A stretch of DNA of 64,000 nt from Candidatus Bathycorpusculum sp. (lineage in GTDB: Archaea; Thermoproteota; Bathyarchaeia; Bathyarchaeales; Bathycorpusculaceae), in the NCBI GenBank assembly GCA_009778385.1, contig WRJX01000105.1:1-64000 (forward strand), written 5' to 3'. A program made the position numbers and the translations under genes. A model generated the notes under the pieces. It searched no databases. It was not told where the DNA came from and saw nothing but the letters and a program-made list of their open reading frames with translations. Below, one piece after another: positions 51,533 to 60,395 of the stretch; the stretch's first letter is position 1, and the number at the start of each line of letters is the position of its first letter.

Positions 51533-52693
51533 TCATCTCCCAAATGGCTTATGGATTCCTATACGATCTAAGAGCGGCACAGTAAGGTTCATTATTACCA
51601 GTGCAAGCAGTGCGCCTCCGAAGAAGTTCATGTATGTTTGAATAATCACTGTTAGTACACCTAAACCGATGCCGAAGATTATCTGTCCAGTTCTCGAATA
51701 CGGAGTTGTAGCCGGATCAGTAGCCATGAAGAATCCTAAGAAAATTGAGCTTCCGATAAACAATTCGAATAGCAACCGTGTAATTGGATCTCCACCGTAG
51801 ATACCAGTCATAATAAGGGACATTGCAATGGCGCTTCCAAAGTATGTTGCAGTAATTCTCCATTTGAAGTAGTCGCGTAAAAAGAAAATCAATATTGCAC
51901 CGATAATTATTACAGCAATACTAGACGCTCCACCAGGCCAACCATGGAATTTTGTTAGAAGCATTATAGAGTTTAGACTACCAGGTTCTGCTCCAGGTAG
52001 ACCATAACAACCTTGAAGATAACCAGAAAACGTCAACTGTGTACCCATATAATCAGTCACCAGATTGCTGGCAAGCTTAGGTACTTCTAGTCCACCTTCT
52101 GCAAATGGCGCCCAGTGTTCTTTTATAAGGAATGTTGAAGTTATGAACGGTAACAGTACTAAGAGTTTTGCAGTAGCAGCAGGATTAAAAAGTTTACGAC
52201 CTTTTAGACCTTGAAGTTTCTTGAAACCAACAAGACCAATAAATGAAATCAAAGCCACATAGATAAAGCATCCAGGAGCACTTAACATTGAAATCGGCAT
52301 CATTTCACCCATTGCCATCGTAGGAACACCAATCGAGTATGAAAGCGCAACAATCAAACCGAAAACAGCAGCAGACATTGTGTTTATTTCACTATCAGCA
52401 GCTGCTTTTCCGATTATGAAGTCACTTACTACAGCCACTCCAACAGCAATCAAAGCATTCAACAGAAGAATCGCACCGAGAGGCATTGCAAAAAGTCCAG
52501 TTAAACCAAGATAATCGAGATCCGGATGGGGAGTCATAGCTGGCCACCATAGAATAGCAGTAATTATAGTAATAGCCAGTAGTGCAGCGAAAGTATAAGC
52601 CATCACTCGAGTTTTTGACATTGTACCAGTAATTTGTGGGGGCGGTGAAACAACCAAATCTTTGGGTTTTTCAACAGAGGGGTTATTAGTCAT
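51533..52693 (-). CDS. rnfD: RnfD-like membrane subunit
   Basis: A 386-residue membrane protein of the RnfD/NqrB family with about ten helices. Supporting blocks are the GRKLFNPAATAKLL segment, FFMATDPATTPYSRTGQIIFGIGLGVLTVII, and the C-terminal ALVIMNLTVPLLDRIG. RnfD normally carries covalent FMN on a threonine in an SGAT-type motif. At the equivalent loop (GAEPGSLNSIMLLTKFHG) I see no such threonine motif, so flavinylation is doubtful. The start has GAGGT about 8 nt upstream. Its stop lies just before the rnfC start. No RnfG, A, E or B gene is in the window; with rnfC it makes a two-gene unit. Confidence 0.85.
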   Translation of the reverse strand: MTNNPSVEKPKDLVVSPPPQITGTMSKTRVMAYTFAALLAITIITAILWWPAMTPHPDLDYLGLTGLFAMPLGAILLLNALIAVGVAVVSDFIIGKAAADSEINTMSAAVFGLIVALSYSIGVPTMAMGEMMPISMLSAPGCFIYVALISFIGLVGFKKLQGLKGRKLFNPAATAKLLVLLPFITSTFLIKEHWAPFAEGGLEVPKLASNLVTDYMGTQLTFSGYLQGCYGLPGAEPGSLNSIMLLTKFHGWPGGASSIAVIIIGAILIFFLRDYFKWRITATYFGSAIAMSLIMTGIYGGDPITRLLFELFIGSSIFLGFFMATDPATTPYSRTGQIIFGIGLGVLTVIIQTYMNFFGGALLALVIMNLTVPLLDRIGIHKPFGR

Positions 52694-53017
52694 ATATTAA
52701 CCTCTTATAATAGATGACAATTTGACCCCTTAAATATTAAACTCTTTCGGAAAAGCTAAAAGTTAAAAATTTTTGGATTAAAATTTCATTTAACCTTAAA
52801 AACCATCAAATAACAAATGTTTTCAATTTTAAAGGCAATAAGAAGCTTGAATTAACAATAGCGCACCAATTTACCTTTTTTTCTAAAAACTATCTGAAAA
52901 AGAACGACAAACATAATTTTTACTTAAATACTGCTTTGAAGCAATCAAACCATGGTTTATGTCTTTTACAGGAAATTTTATATCGATAAAGTTTGATGTT
53001 AATACTTTGTGATTTAA
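52694..53017. other. Intergenic region between rnfD and the SPASM gene
   Basis: A 324-nt divergent promoter region with no gene. The SPASM gene's TATA-like TTTTATATC lies at 52976-52984, about 38 nt before its TTG. The rnfD leader with GAGGT is at the left end. Confidence 0.5.
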
Positions 53018-54115
53018 TTGGCTCAAAATAGACCACCCTTGTACATGGTAACTTGGCGATGTACTAGGCGATGTGTAGGCAACTGTGTTTACTGTAGTTA
53101 TGTACCTAAATTTGCCAAAGATGATGAAGTAAGCACTGAAACCGGCAAAAAAATTGTCGATGAAATGCACGACTTTGGCGCTAAATGGTTTGGTATTAGT
53201 GGAGGAGAACCATTAGTACGCGAAGACATTTTTGAAATTATTGAGCATGCCAAAAAAACGTATGGTATGGAAGTAAGTTTGATCACAAGCGGATTTGCTT
53301 TTGATCAAAAACGTTTAGACCTTCTAACAAAATATGAGGTTCATACTGCCGTAAGTATCGATGGTGATAAGGCTACAAATGATGTTGTTAGAGGACCAGG
53401 TAGCTATGATAAGGCAACATATGCCATGAAGAAACTTGGGGAAAACGGCTTACTTGACTGTATTGTCACGACCATGAACAAGTACAATATTAATGTACTT
53501 GAGCACACGTGCCAGTTAGCAGCTGAATATGGCGGCAAAATGGTTGTTTATCATAATCTTGTTCCAGTTGGAAGAGCAAGTGATAACATGCTAGATTTAG
53601 CTCCAACAGCAGACCAGTATGAAGTAGCGCTTAACCAACTTTACGATTATGAACTAAAATACAACCATAACAAGAAAAATAACAACTTCCGGGTCAATGT
53701 CTATTCACCATTCTATGCAAGAATTGTAAAACAGCGAAATCCAGCAAGATTCTGGGACTGGTTTACCAACGAATTCTTAGGTAAATGCACAATTGGCGGT
53801 GACTACATTGGTGTAACTGAAAATGGTGATTATAGACCGTGTGGTTTCCATGAAGGTTACCGGCTAGCCAATGTTAAAGACAAGAGTCTAAAAACAGCTT
53901 GGGATGAACTTCAAACTAACCCATTACACCTTAAATTAAGAGATAAAAGCCAAATTAAGGGTAGATGTGGGATTTGTGAGTACAGAGAAATCTGCGGTGG
54001 ATGCAGAACACGTGCTGAATTCTACACGGGTGACTTGTTTGAGTCTGACCCAGCATGCGCATACATACCTCAAGTAATGCGTGAAAACCCCGAACTACTA
54101 CAAAAGAAACAATAA
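53018..54115 (+). CDS. Radical SAM/SPASM enzyme (paralogue B)
   Basis: This 365-residue enzyme has the SAM cluster motif CVGNCVYC (C19/C23/C26, with an extra C15), ISGGEPLVRED, TAVSIDGDKATND and the SPASM-type tail GRCGICEYREICGGCRTRAEFYTGD for auxiliary clusters. It is paralogous to 25646-26749 along its whole length and shares an identical C-terminus, PQVMRENPELLQKKQ. The substrate is unknown; the tail resembles tetrapyrrole- and peptide-modifying enzymes. The start is a TTG at 53018, with GTGAT about 8 nt upstream and a TATA box about 38 nt before it. It is monocistronic, divergent from rnfD. Confidence 0.82.
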   Translation: MAQNRPPLYMVTWRCTRRCVGNCVYCSYVPKFAKDDEVSTETGKKIVDEMHDFGAKWFGISGGEPLVREDIFEIIEHAKKTYGMEVSLITSGFAFDQKRLDLLTKYEVHTAVSIDGDKATNDVVRGPGSYDKATYAMKKLGENGLLDCIVTTMNKYNINVLEHTCQLAAEYGGKMVVYHNLVPVGRASDNMLDLAPTADQYEVALNQLYDYELKYNHNKKNNNFRVNVYSPFYARIVKQRNPARFWDWFTNEFLGKCTIGGDYIGVTENGDYRPCGFHEGYRLANVKDKSLKTAWDELQTNPLHLKLRDKSQIKGRCGICEYREICGGCRTRAEFYTGDLFESDPACAYIPQVMRENPELLQKKQ

Positions 54116-54117
54116 AT
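54077..54117 (+). repeat. 41-nt exact repeat at the 3' end of a SPASM gene (copy B)
   Basis: This stretch is identical to 25644-25684 read on the minus strand, spanning the final codons, the stop codon and two bases after it. The pair is an inverted repeat flanking 28.4 kb. Confidence 0.9.
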
Positions 54118-54162
54118 TAATATTCCTTCTTTTAAAATTTTTACTTTCCTAAAAAATAGTTT

Positions 54163-56454
54163 TTATTGGTTTACTTTAAAGATGGCATAGCGGTCGTTTG
54201 AGTAAACCAGTTCCAGAATACTACTTCTGACGAGTTTAGTGTCTAGCTGGAACTTATCGTAAACAAGAAAGCTGACATTATTTTCTTTAATGAAGTCAAA
54301 GTAATCTCGGCTGGTAATAGTGAAATACCATGCAGGTTGTGTAGTAAACATATCTTTGATTTGAGTTGGCTGCACACTTTGGTGGTAGCTGTCTTCGGAG
54401 AAAGTTAGGGTTTGATAAGAGACGGATACGTTGTTGTGGGAGCTAATTTGTTCAAACTCGTAACTGAAACGTATTGCATCTATTTGCATACTGGATAAGG
54501 CGCCTATGTTTCCCCAGTCAGGCAGACTATTGAATTTAAGGGCGTAATAGGCCTGATTCTGCGTATCGTGCAATGCTATGTAGTCATCGGTTAGGCTATT
54601 TTTGGAAAAATTGGTTACAGCCCATTGTGTTTCGTATGTGTCTGTTGGATTAGCCCATGGGTTTTCCCAGTTCAATATACCAGGTAAGTATACCTTGTCA
54701 AAGTTGAAGGACAAGTAAAAGAAAATGGACAGGTATAATGTGACATTGCTCATGAGATTGTTTGTTGGAGTTATGACCCAATCGACTTGCGTTGGATAAG
54801 AAGAATTTTGAACCAATTGAGTTTGAGTCACTGAAACATCATCATTAGTATAAACAATTGTTAAAGTTTGCGCTGTTTGACTACCGTTCAATGTGTAGTT
54901 ACGTATCATCTGACTTAAGTCCACCTTCTTGTACACGCCATCAATATTGTAAGAAATGTAGTCACCTGCTGTTGAACAATAAGTTTCAAGCTGCCAAACA
55001 TTGTTAACAGAAACATAATTTTCACTTGAAATATCCCCCTTAGCCTCATAAGCACGAATAAGAGTTAAGGGAGTTTCTATTTCATAAGACAAGTCCAAAA
55101 TTGACTCAGAAATAACATTACGCTCAACTATTGGATCAGTTGCCGCAATCACAGTTTTTTCACAAAAAGCACCAAACCAAAAACCTGGCTTAGAAGTGAC
55201 AACTACAGTTGCAGATTCAGGATAGTTAGTTTTAAGCCATTGACCAGCCTGCAACGACATCAAATCAGAAGTTGAATAAAACGAGACTGATTCACTAATT
55301 CGTGTGCCCAACACGTTCCCACGCATCACAAGCGCAAAACAGGATAGAGCAATTAGGCCTATAACTATAGCTTTAACGTAAACTCGTTTTATATTTGCCC
55401 TGTGTGCTTTGTAGTAACTTAAAGATTTGTCGACAACAAAGAACAGCAGCACAGCAGCAAAAATCGTCATAAATGGCATCACATAGTAAACAAACCAATT
55501 AAATGGCAGGTATAAACCAAAAACAAAAGATTCTGCTAAAATCAAAGGAATAAGAAAACTAAGAATCAAAGTAAGGTTGCTTACATGCTTCTTTTCAAGC
55601 CACAACTTATAGGCAGCCACAAACAATCCAGCAACACCCAAAATTAATACAAAACCAAAATTTGACCAAAACGCAGACAGAGACGTACCTGGAATCTGAT
55701 AAGCCATGGCTTTCTGCGCAAGAAATACATGCTCAATCAAACCACCCAAATAGGGTAGCATCGCCCTAACATAATAAAGAAAGAAAGCAATCCCACCACC
55801 AACGATTATGAAAATCAAGGCTTTGATGCCTTTACCTTTAGACTTGATTATCAGAAACAGCATAACTGGCGTCAAAATCAAGACAGACACGAACATGGTA
55901 AGTTGATGAGACAACACCAACGCGAAAGCAGATACGCCAGCAACTATCATGTAACTCTTATGCTCAATTGAAAGAGGCAAATACAAAAACAAAAGCAACA
56001 TAAACGCTATACCCAAAACACTTGTGTAACCAGCCCACATGTTAATTTCAAACATTGGAAAACACAGAAACAACAAAGATGCTGCAACCACACCTGTTTT
56101 CTTGTTAAAAAACCGCGCACTAATAAGGTACACACTAAAAACCATCAACCAATCAGCTAATACAGCAGACACCTTAACAAAAAGAATTAACTGATCAATG
56201 TTTGTGGCACCTGTAAAGGTGATTAAAAAGGCCAGCAAGATTTGGTAAAGGGGAGGCGTCCAGCCTAAGTTAGCTAAAGAGATTTGTCCAGTGTTTAGAA
56301 ATTCTTGCGCACGGGCCAAGTGTACTGAGCCGTCATTTCCAAGAATAAGTCCATTCGCTGAAATGGTACTATAGAAGACTATTAAGACGACTATGGAAAA
56401 TCCTGTCAAAAACGTAATATCTAACAGTTTATCTTTTGAAAGATTTAGTATCAA
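54163..56454 (-). CDS. Large GT-C-like polytopic membrane protein (copy 1)
   Basis: A 763-residue protein with about 11-12 hydrophobic helices in the first 450 residues and an extracytoplasmic C-terminal domain. The first external loop, ANGLILGNDGSVHLARAQEFLNTG, has an acidic residue followed by histidine, as in GT-C glycosyltransferases that use polyprenyl-linked donors. The C-terminal part is rich in Asn-X-Ser/Thr and beta-strand sequence, typical of extracellular domains. I cannot place it in a known GT family; an oligosaccharide-transferring enzyme or a related membrane scaffold are both possible. The start is a TTG at 56454, with a GGGGG ribosome-binding site. It lies 33 nt downstream of its paralogue on the same strand. 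Confidence 0.65.
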   Translation of the reverse strand: MILNLSKDKLLDITFLTGFSIVVLIVFYSTISANGLILGNDGSVHLARAQEFLNTGQISLANLGWTPPLYQILLAFLITFTGATNIDQLILFVKVSAVLADWLMVFSVYLISARFFNKKTGVVAASLLFLCFPMFEINMWAGYTSVLGIAFMLLLFLYLPLSIEHKSYMIVAGVSAFALVLSHQLTMFVSVLILTPVMLFLIIKSKGKGIKALIFIIVGGGIAFFLYYVRAMLPYLGGLIEHVFLAQKAMAYQIPGTSLSAFWSNFGFVLILGVAGLFVAAYKLWLEKKHVSNLTLILSFLIPLILAESFVFGLYLPFNWFVYYVMPFMTIFAAVLLFFVVDKSLSYYKAHRANIKRVYVKAIVIGLIALSCFALVMRGNVLGTRISESVSFYSTSDLMSLQAGQWLKTNYPESATVVVTSKPGFWFGAFCEKTVIAATDPIVERNVISESILDLSYEIETPLTLIRAYEAKGDISSENYVSVNNVWQLETYCSTAGDYISYNIDGVYKKVDLSQMIRNYTLNGSQTAQTLTIVYTNDDVSVTQTQLVQNSSYPTQVDWVITPTNNLMSNVTLYLSIFFYLSFNFDKVYLPGILNWENPWANPTDTYETQWAVTNFSKNSLTDDYIALHDTQNQAYYALKFNSLPDWGNIGALSSMQIDAIRFSYEFEQISSHNNVSVSYQTLTFSEDSYHQSVQPTQIKDMFTTQPAWYFTITSRDYFDFIKENNVSFLVYDKFQLDTKLVRSSILELVYSNDRYAIFKVNQ

Positions 56455-56487
56455 ACGTAAGACTTCCCCCTTTTTAGGTCGTAACAG

Positions 56488-58860
56488 TTATTTCACTTCA
56501 AATATGGCAACCTCATTGTTAATAAACACAAGGCTAAACAGTGGATCATTTGCAAATTTGAGTTTCATTTCAGCTTCTGAAGCTACTTCATAGTAGCGAG
56601 GCACCACTATGTAGTTTATGTTGTTATTTTTTAGTTCAGCTTGATAATTGAATGGCACTTGAAGAGGCAAATTATCTCGATTTTCTGGTTCCAAATTAAG
56701 TTCGATTTGTTTGTTAAAGAAGGCATTAAAGATCTCATCATCAGCATTGTATAGTGCGGGATCATTTGTAATTGAGTAAGTTGTTGTTGACATCTGTATT
56801 TTTGCTTGTTTTTTACCTTCTAAATTATAGTCAAGGAAAACATCAGTAGAGCCTGATCGGGTATGTGGTTTGGAGCTAATGTCAGGAAGGTTTTGGTCAA
56901 ATATTATTTGTCCGAAAGCTTTTACACCCTCTGCTAAGAATCCAATAGTGTTAGGTCTTTCAGAGCCAACTGGTAAGGCGCTAGCTTCTAAAGTGGATTG
57001 TAGCCATGTTAGAGAAACATTTTCTGCAGTGGCTTCAATGATGGTTGTCATGTTAACAAATTTAGAGCCCTGATATACTGTTGTTAACTGGGTGCAAGTG
57101 AGATATTCATTGCCTTTAGTGATTGAGACAGTGATGTGTTGAGTGCCATTTTCCATGTACATATTTTTAACAGGTAGCTTGTCTAACGATATTGACTGTG
57201 GAGCACCGTTTACTTCATACTTGATTTTTGTTTGGTTACTGTTAAAGTTGAAGAAAGAATAGGGAAAATAAGTCCAGTTTAACTGGGTGAGAATCTGAGG
57301 ATTGTGTCTTGCAAAGTATCCACCGTCTTCTCTTACTTGAATGCCAAGAATTTCATCAGACAATTTAAATGAACTTCCAAATAGGTAGTCTGTGTCAAGC
57401 ATGTTATATGCCACTTGAGCAATTGGAACTTCACGAGAGAGTGAAAGAAACTGTGGGTCAACAGCGCTCCATGTTGGTCTCTGTGCAAACCCTGCAAACC
57501 ACCACCCATAGTATGCTGTTGTAATAAACGTAGCATTAGCAGGCGTGTTAGCTTTAGCCCATTCCATAGCCTGATAAAGCGGGTCATTCATTGATTGATA
57601 AAACGTTTGAGTGTTTAAGCCCTCACTTGGAGTTATAAAAACGGGTATAAAGAAGAAACAAACCAGCAAAAGTCCAACAAGAAAGCCGGTATACAGGTTA
57701 GATTTTGTGAGGTTTGTACTAATCTTGTTTGAAAGGTTAGTTAACCGTTTGTGGGTTACCTGTTCTGTTTCTTTAGCTGTATTATTTAATTGGCTTGTTA
57801 ATGTGCGGTATGTACCTATTACGCGAGCAAAGAAGCCTGAGCCATAATCAATAAAGAGACCTATTAGGAGTATAAGGGGAAGTATTACAAAATACAGAAA
57901 CCGATTGTAATCAGTGTATAGTCCAACAAGATAGGCCTGTGTAAATATAGCAGGAATAAGTATCCATAGTGCCAACAGAATTGTTGGAATTGTAAAGTAA
58001 CGTTTGTGATATTTTTTGGATAAGAGGAAGTAAAGACCTGCAATTACAAAAAGGGGCAGAACGATTTCTAAGGGTAATATTCGTGTAGAAATGGTTGCCT
58101 GATTGATTTCTGCAGTTGTCAGGTTAGTTAGGTATGTGGGAATGATTTGTATAAGGTAGGGCGAAACGATTAAGGCTCCTAAAATCACAGGCAGCAGCCA
58201 ACTTAACGCTTCAAGTCGTGTGGTTCCAATTTTTTGGCCAAAAATTAAGCTAAGGAGAATTACGGAAAATAGTATGCTTACAAATACGGCACTGCTTAGT
58301 GAATGAGCTATAAATATTGAGCCAACCAGTATTGAGGTTGAAATATAGAAGGGAATCTTTGTGAAACGATTTTTTTGAATATAAAGGTAAAATGTTATTG
58401 GAATCAGTAAGAGAGCGATGACATTTGGGTAGCCTCCCCAAAGTAGCATTTCAATATCAAACCGTGAAATCGCCATAAAGAAAGCAACGACAATAGCGGC
58501 AGATTCCTTCCAGACGGCTCGTGTTATAAGGTAGGAAGCAAGTACAATTACGGATGAAAACAGCGATGATACCAAGGCATGTATTAAATATTCAGGCATA
58601 CTTGTAAGCGTCATCATTTGAGTAACAAAAATGTGGTACCCCGGAAAAGTAATGGATAATCCGCCACCCATGTGGTAATAATTGTAGAGGAAATCAACGT
58701 TACCACCTTGATTGATTATTGAATAAATGACACTGTTGTGTAAGCCTATGTCTGCACCTGGGGGATAGGTTCCATGGGTCATCAATAGGAAACGGTACAG
58801 AAAAGCAAAAATAAATATTGCAAAAAGCAATATTAAATGCTTGTTTGTGTCTTTAACCAT
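56488..58860 (-). CDS. Large GT-C-like polytopic membrane protein (copy 2)
   Basis: This 790-residue protein has the same plan as its downstream neighbour: N-terminal helix HLILLFAIFIFAFLYRFLLM, an external loop THGTYPPGADIGLHNSVIYSII with acidic and His residues, about 11 more helices, and a C-terminal extracytoplasmic domain with many Asn-X-Ser/Thr sites (VNMTTIIEAT, ENVSLTW). It appears distantly paralogous to copy 1. GT-C membrane glycosyltransferases that take sugar from polyprenyl phosphate are the nearest known type. The DPM1-like enzymes at 7.2 and 18 kb could supply such donors. No specific family is claimed. The start is an ATG at 58860, divergent from the corrinoid protein gene. 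Confidence 0.65.
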   Translation of the reverse strand: MVKDTNKHLILLFAIFIFAFLYRFLLMTHGTYPPGADIGLHNSVIYSIINQGGNVDFLYNYYHMGGGLSITFPGYHIFVTQMMTLTSMPEYLIHALVSSLFSSVIVLASYLITRAVWKESAAIVVAFFMAISRFDIEMLLWGGYPNVIALLLIPITFYLYIQKNRFTKIPFYISTSILVGSIFIAHSLSSAVFVSILFSVILLSLIFGQKIGTTRLEALSWLLPVILGALIVSPYLIQIIPTYLTNLTTAEINQATISTRILPLEIVLPLFVIAGLYFLLSKKYHKRYFTIPTILLALWILIPAIFTQAYLVGLYTDYNRFLYFVILPLILLIGLFIDYGSGFFARVIGTYRTLTSQLNNTAKETEQVTHKRLTNLSNKISTNLTKSNLYTGFLVGLLLVCFFFIPVFITPSEGLNTQTFYQSMNDPLYQAMEWAKANTPANATFITTAYYGWWFAGFAQRPTWSAVDPQFLSLSREVPIAQVAYNMLDTDYLFGSSFKLSDEILGIQVREDGGYFARHNPQILTQLNWTYFPYSFFNFNSNQTKIKYEVNGAPQSISLDKLPVKNMYMENGTQHITVSITKGNEYLTCTQLTTVYQGSKFVNMTTIIEATAENVSLTWLQSTLEASALPVGSERPNTIGFLAEGVKAFGQIIFDQNLPDISSKPHTRSGSTDVFLDYNLEGKKQAKIQMSTTTYSITNDPALYNADDEIFNAFFNKQIELNLEPENRDNLPLQVPFNYQAELKNNNINYIVVPRYYEVASEAEMKLKFANDPLFSLVFINNEVAIFEVK

Positions 58861-58938
58861 ATGGTGACCCCAGTTAGACCTTATTCCTCTTTTTAGCGTG
58901 TATAATAGGCAGAGTTAAAGTTTAAATAGCAATCTCGA

Positions 58939-58948
58939 GTATAAAAAG
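58939..58948 (+). promoter_or_regulatory. TATA box of the corrinoid protein-mtrH operon
   Basis: GTATAAAAAG lies about 38 nt before the ATG at 58981, predicting a leader of about 12-15 nt that contains AGGTG (58971-58975) as ribosome-binding site. Confidence 0.55.
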
Positions 58949-58980
58949 CCCAGAGTATAACCGGAAAAATAGGTGTTTAT

Positions 58981-59406
58981 ATGTCCTGGCTTAAATCTAT
59001 GATGGAAAAAGAACCCCCAGAACCAGAAAATCCACTCGGTACAGTAGTAATCGGAAACATTGAACCAGACATGCATGATACAGCAAAAGAAGCAGTCCGC
59101 CGATCATTAAAACGTGCAGGTTTCAAAACAATTGATGTTGGAAAAAGCGTTGCACCACAAGTTTTTGTTGACAAAGCAAAAGAAAACAATGCAGACCTTA
59201 TTGCTCTTTCAATTAACACAGTACCAGCAAAAAACAATCTAGTAAAACTTGATGAAGCATTGAAAGCAGCAGGTCTCAAAGACAAAGTCGGTATAATCAT
59301 GGGCGGCGCAGCAGTCAAGAAAGAAGATGCAGATGCATTTGGTGCATTCTTTGGTAAAAACAAAGAAGAAGCCCCAGAGTTAGCCAAGAAAGCGTTGAAA
59401 AAATAA
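58981..59406 (+). CDS. Minimal corrinoid (B12-binding) methyl-carrier protein
   Basis: This 141-residue protein consists almost entirely of a B12-binding Rossmann domain. Residues 30-36 are DMHDTAK, with His 32 as the expected lower axial ligand, followed by KRAGFKTIDVGKSV, DLIALSINTV and GIIMGGAAV. Compared with MtbC/MttC-type carriers it lacks the N-terminal helical cap domain, and the DXHXXG motif has A35 where glycine is usual. Carriers of this kind hold the methyl group on cobalt while a partner passes it on. The partner here is encoded by mtrH, 18 nt downstream to its best ATG. A TATA box and AGGTG precede it. The exact methyl donor is unknown. Confidence 0.8.
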   Translation: MSWLKSMMEKEPPEPENPLGTVVIGNIEPDMHDTAKEAVRRSLKRAGFKTIDVGKSVAPQVFVDKAKENNADLIALSINTVPAKNNLVKLDEALKAAGLKDKVGIIMGGAAVKKEDADAFGAFFGKNKEEAPELAKKALKK

Positions 59407-59424
59407 AATCTGACTGTGAGCAAC

Positions 59425-60336
59425 ATGCGAAGATTCGATACCCCCCAAAAAATCTATGAAATTGGAAAAGTAAAAGTCGGCGGCCAACCAGGTGAGCTAC
59501 CTACGTTCATCATTGGCTCTATCTTTTGGCTTGGCCAAAAAATGGTGTCTGATGCAAACAAAGGTATTTTTGACGCTAAAGCTGCAGAAGACATCATTAA
59601 CAGATGCCAAACACAAAGCGACATCTCAGGTGTACCTTTTGCCCTTGACATTGTCGGCACAACAGAGGCCGCCTTTGAGAAATATTTTGACTTCGTTTCC
59701 AAACACACTGATGTACCACTCATGCTTGACGCTATGAGTCCAAGGACTCGTATGGCAGCAGCAAACATTGCAAAGAGAATGGGTCTAGAAGAAAGATGCT
59801 TCTACAACTCAGTTTACAAGGGAGTAACTGATGCTGAATTAGCAAACTTGAAAGAAAGTGGCATCAAAATGTCAATCGTCCTTGCAGACGATCCACATGA
59901 CACATCTCTTGCAGGTAGAATGAATGTCATCGAGGAAGCCTTAGCGCTTGCAGAGAAAGGTGGAATTACAAAACCACTCATTGATACATCTATGCCATCT
60001 TTTCAACCAGACATGGGAAGCTCAGTTGTTGCATTTCCAATGATGAAAGAGAAGTATGGTCACCCTGTAGGCACAGGTAGCGGCAACGTTGTCACAACCA
60101 TGGGTTGGGTAAAAGCTAACATCGCAAAAGAATACCGAAAAGGCACTGTTACAGCAACTAACGCAATCTTGCAAACCATGGGCGCTAACTGGTTAATGTT
60201 TGGCCCAGCTGAACAAGCTGAATGGGTCTTCCCGGCAATCGCAGTTGTTGATACATACATTGCATCTGCAGCCGCAGACTTTGGCACACAACCAGTAGAT
60301 ATCGAGAACCATCCAATATTCAAGATGTTCTCCTAA
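59425..60336 (+). CDS. mtrH: MtrH-like methyltetrahydromethanopterin:corrinoid methyltransferase
   Basis: This protein of about 303 residues belongs to the MtrH family, the TIM-barrel subunit moving methyl between tetrahydromethanopterin and corrinoid cobalt. The start RRFDTPQKIYEIGKVKVGGQPGELPTFIIGSIF is the family's opening. DANKGIFDAKAAEDIINRC, APLMLDAMSP-like (VPLMLDAMSPRTR), DTSLAGRMNVIEEAL and GHPVGTGSGNVVTTMGW follow in order. ATG at 59425 is preferred; GTG at 59416 would add three residues. It is the only Mtr subunit in view and directly follows the corrinoid protein, so it may work with that soluble carrier rather than in the Mtr membrane complex. A role in methyl uptake or one-carbon transfer is inferred. 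Confidence 0.88.
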   Translation: MRRFDTPQKIYEIGKVKVGGQPGELPTFIIGSIFWLGQKMVSDANKGIFDAKAAEDIINRCQTQSDISGVPFALDIVGTTEAAFEKYFDFVSKHTDVPLMLDAMSPRTRMAAANIAKRMGLEERCFYNSVYKGVTDAELANLKESGIKMSIVLADDPHDTSLAGRMNVIEEALALAEKGGITKPLIDTSMPSFQPDMGSSVVAFPMMKEKYGHPVGTGSGNVVTTMGWVKANIAKEYRKGTVTATNAILQTMGANWLMFGPAEQAEWVFPAIAVVDTYIASAAADFGTQPVDIENHPIFKMFS

Positions 60337-60395
60337 TCCCCCTTCCTTTTATTTTTATTTAAGTTTTTTATTTAAGTAAGTGTATTATAGTGGTT

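Noticed and set aside
20645-54115. Heme biosynthesis cluster (HemW-like plus two Ahb-like SPASM enzymes)
   Set aside because: The genes are scattered, none has a decisive Ahb signature by eye, and no siroheme or heme partner genes are present.
25646-54115. The two SPASM paralogues as a recent duplication
   Set aside because: They differ at most positions outside the shared 3' end and the cysteine-rich tail, so the duplication itself is old; only the ends look recently homogenised.
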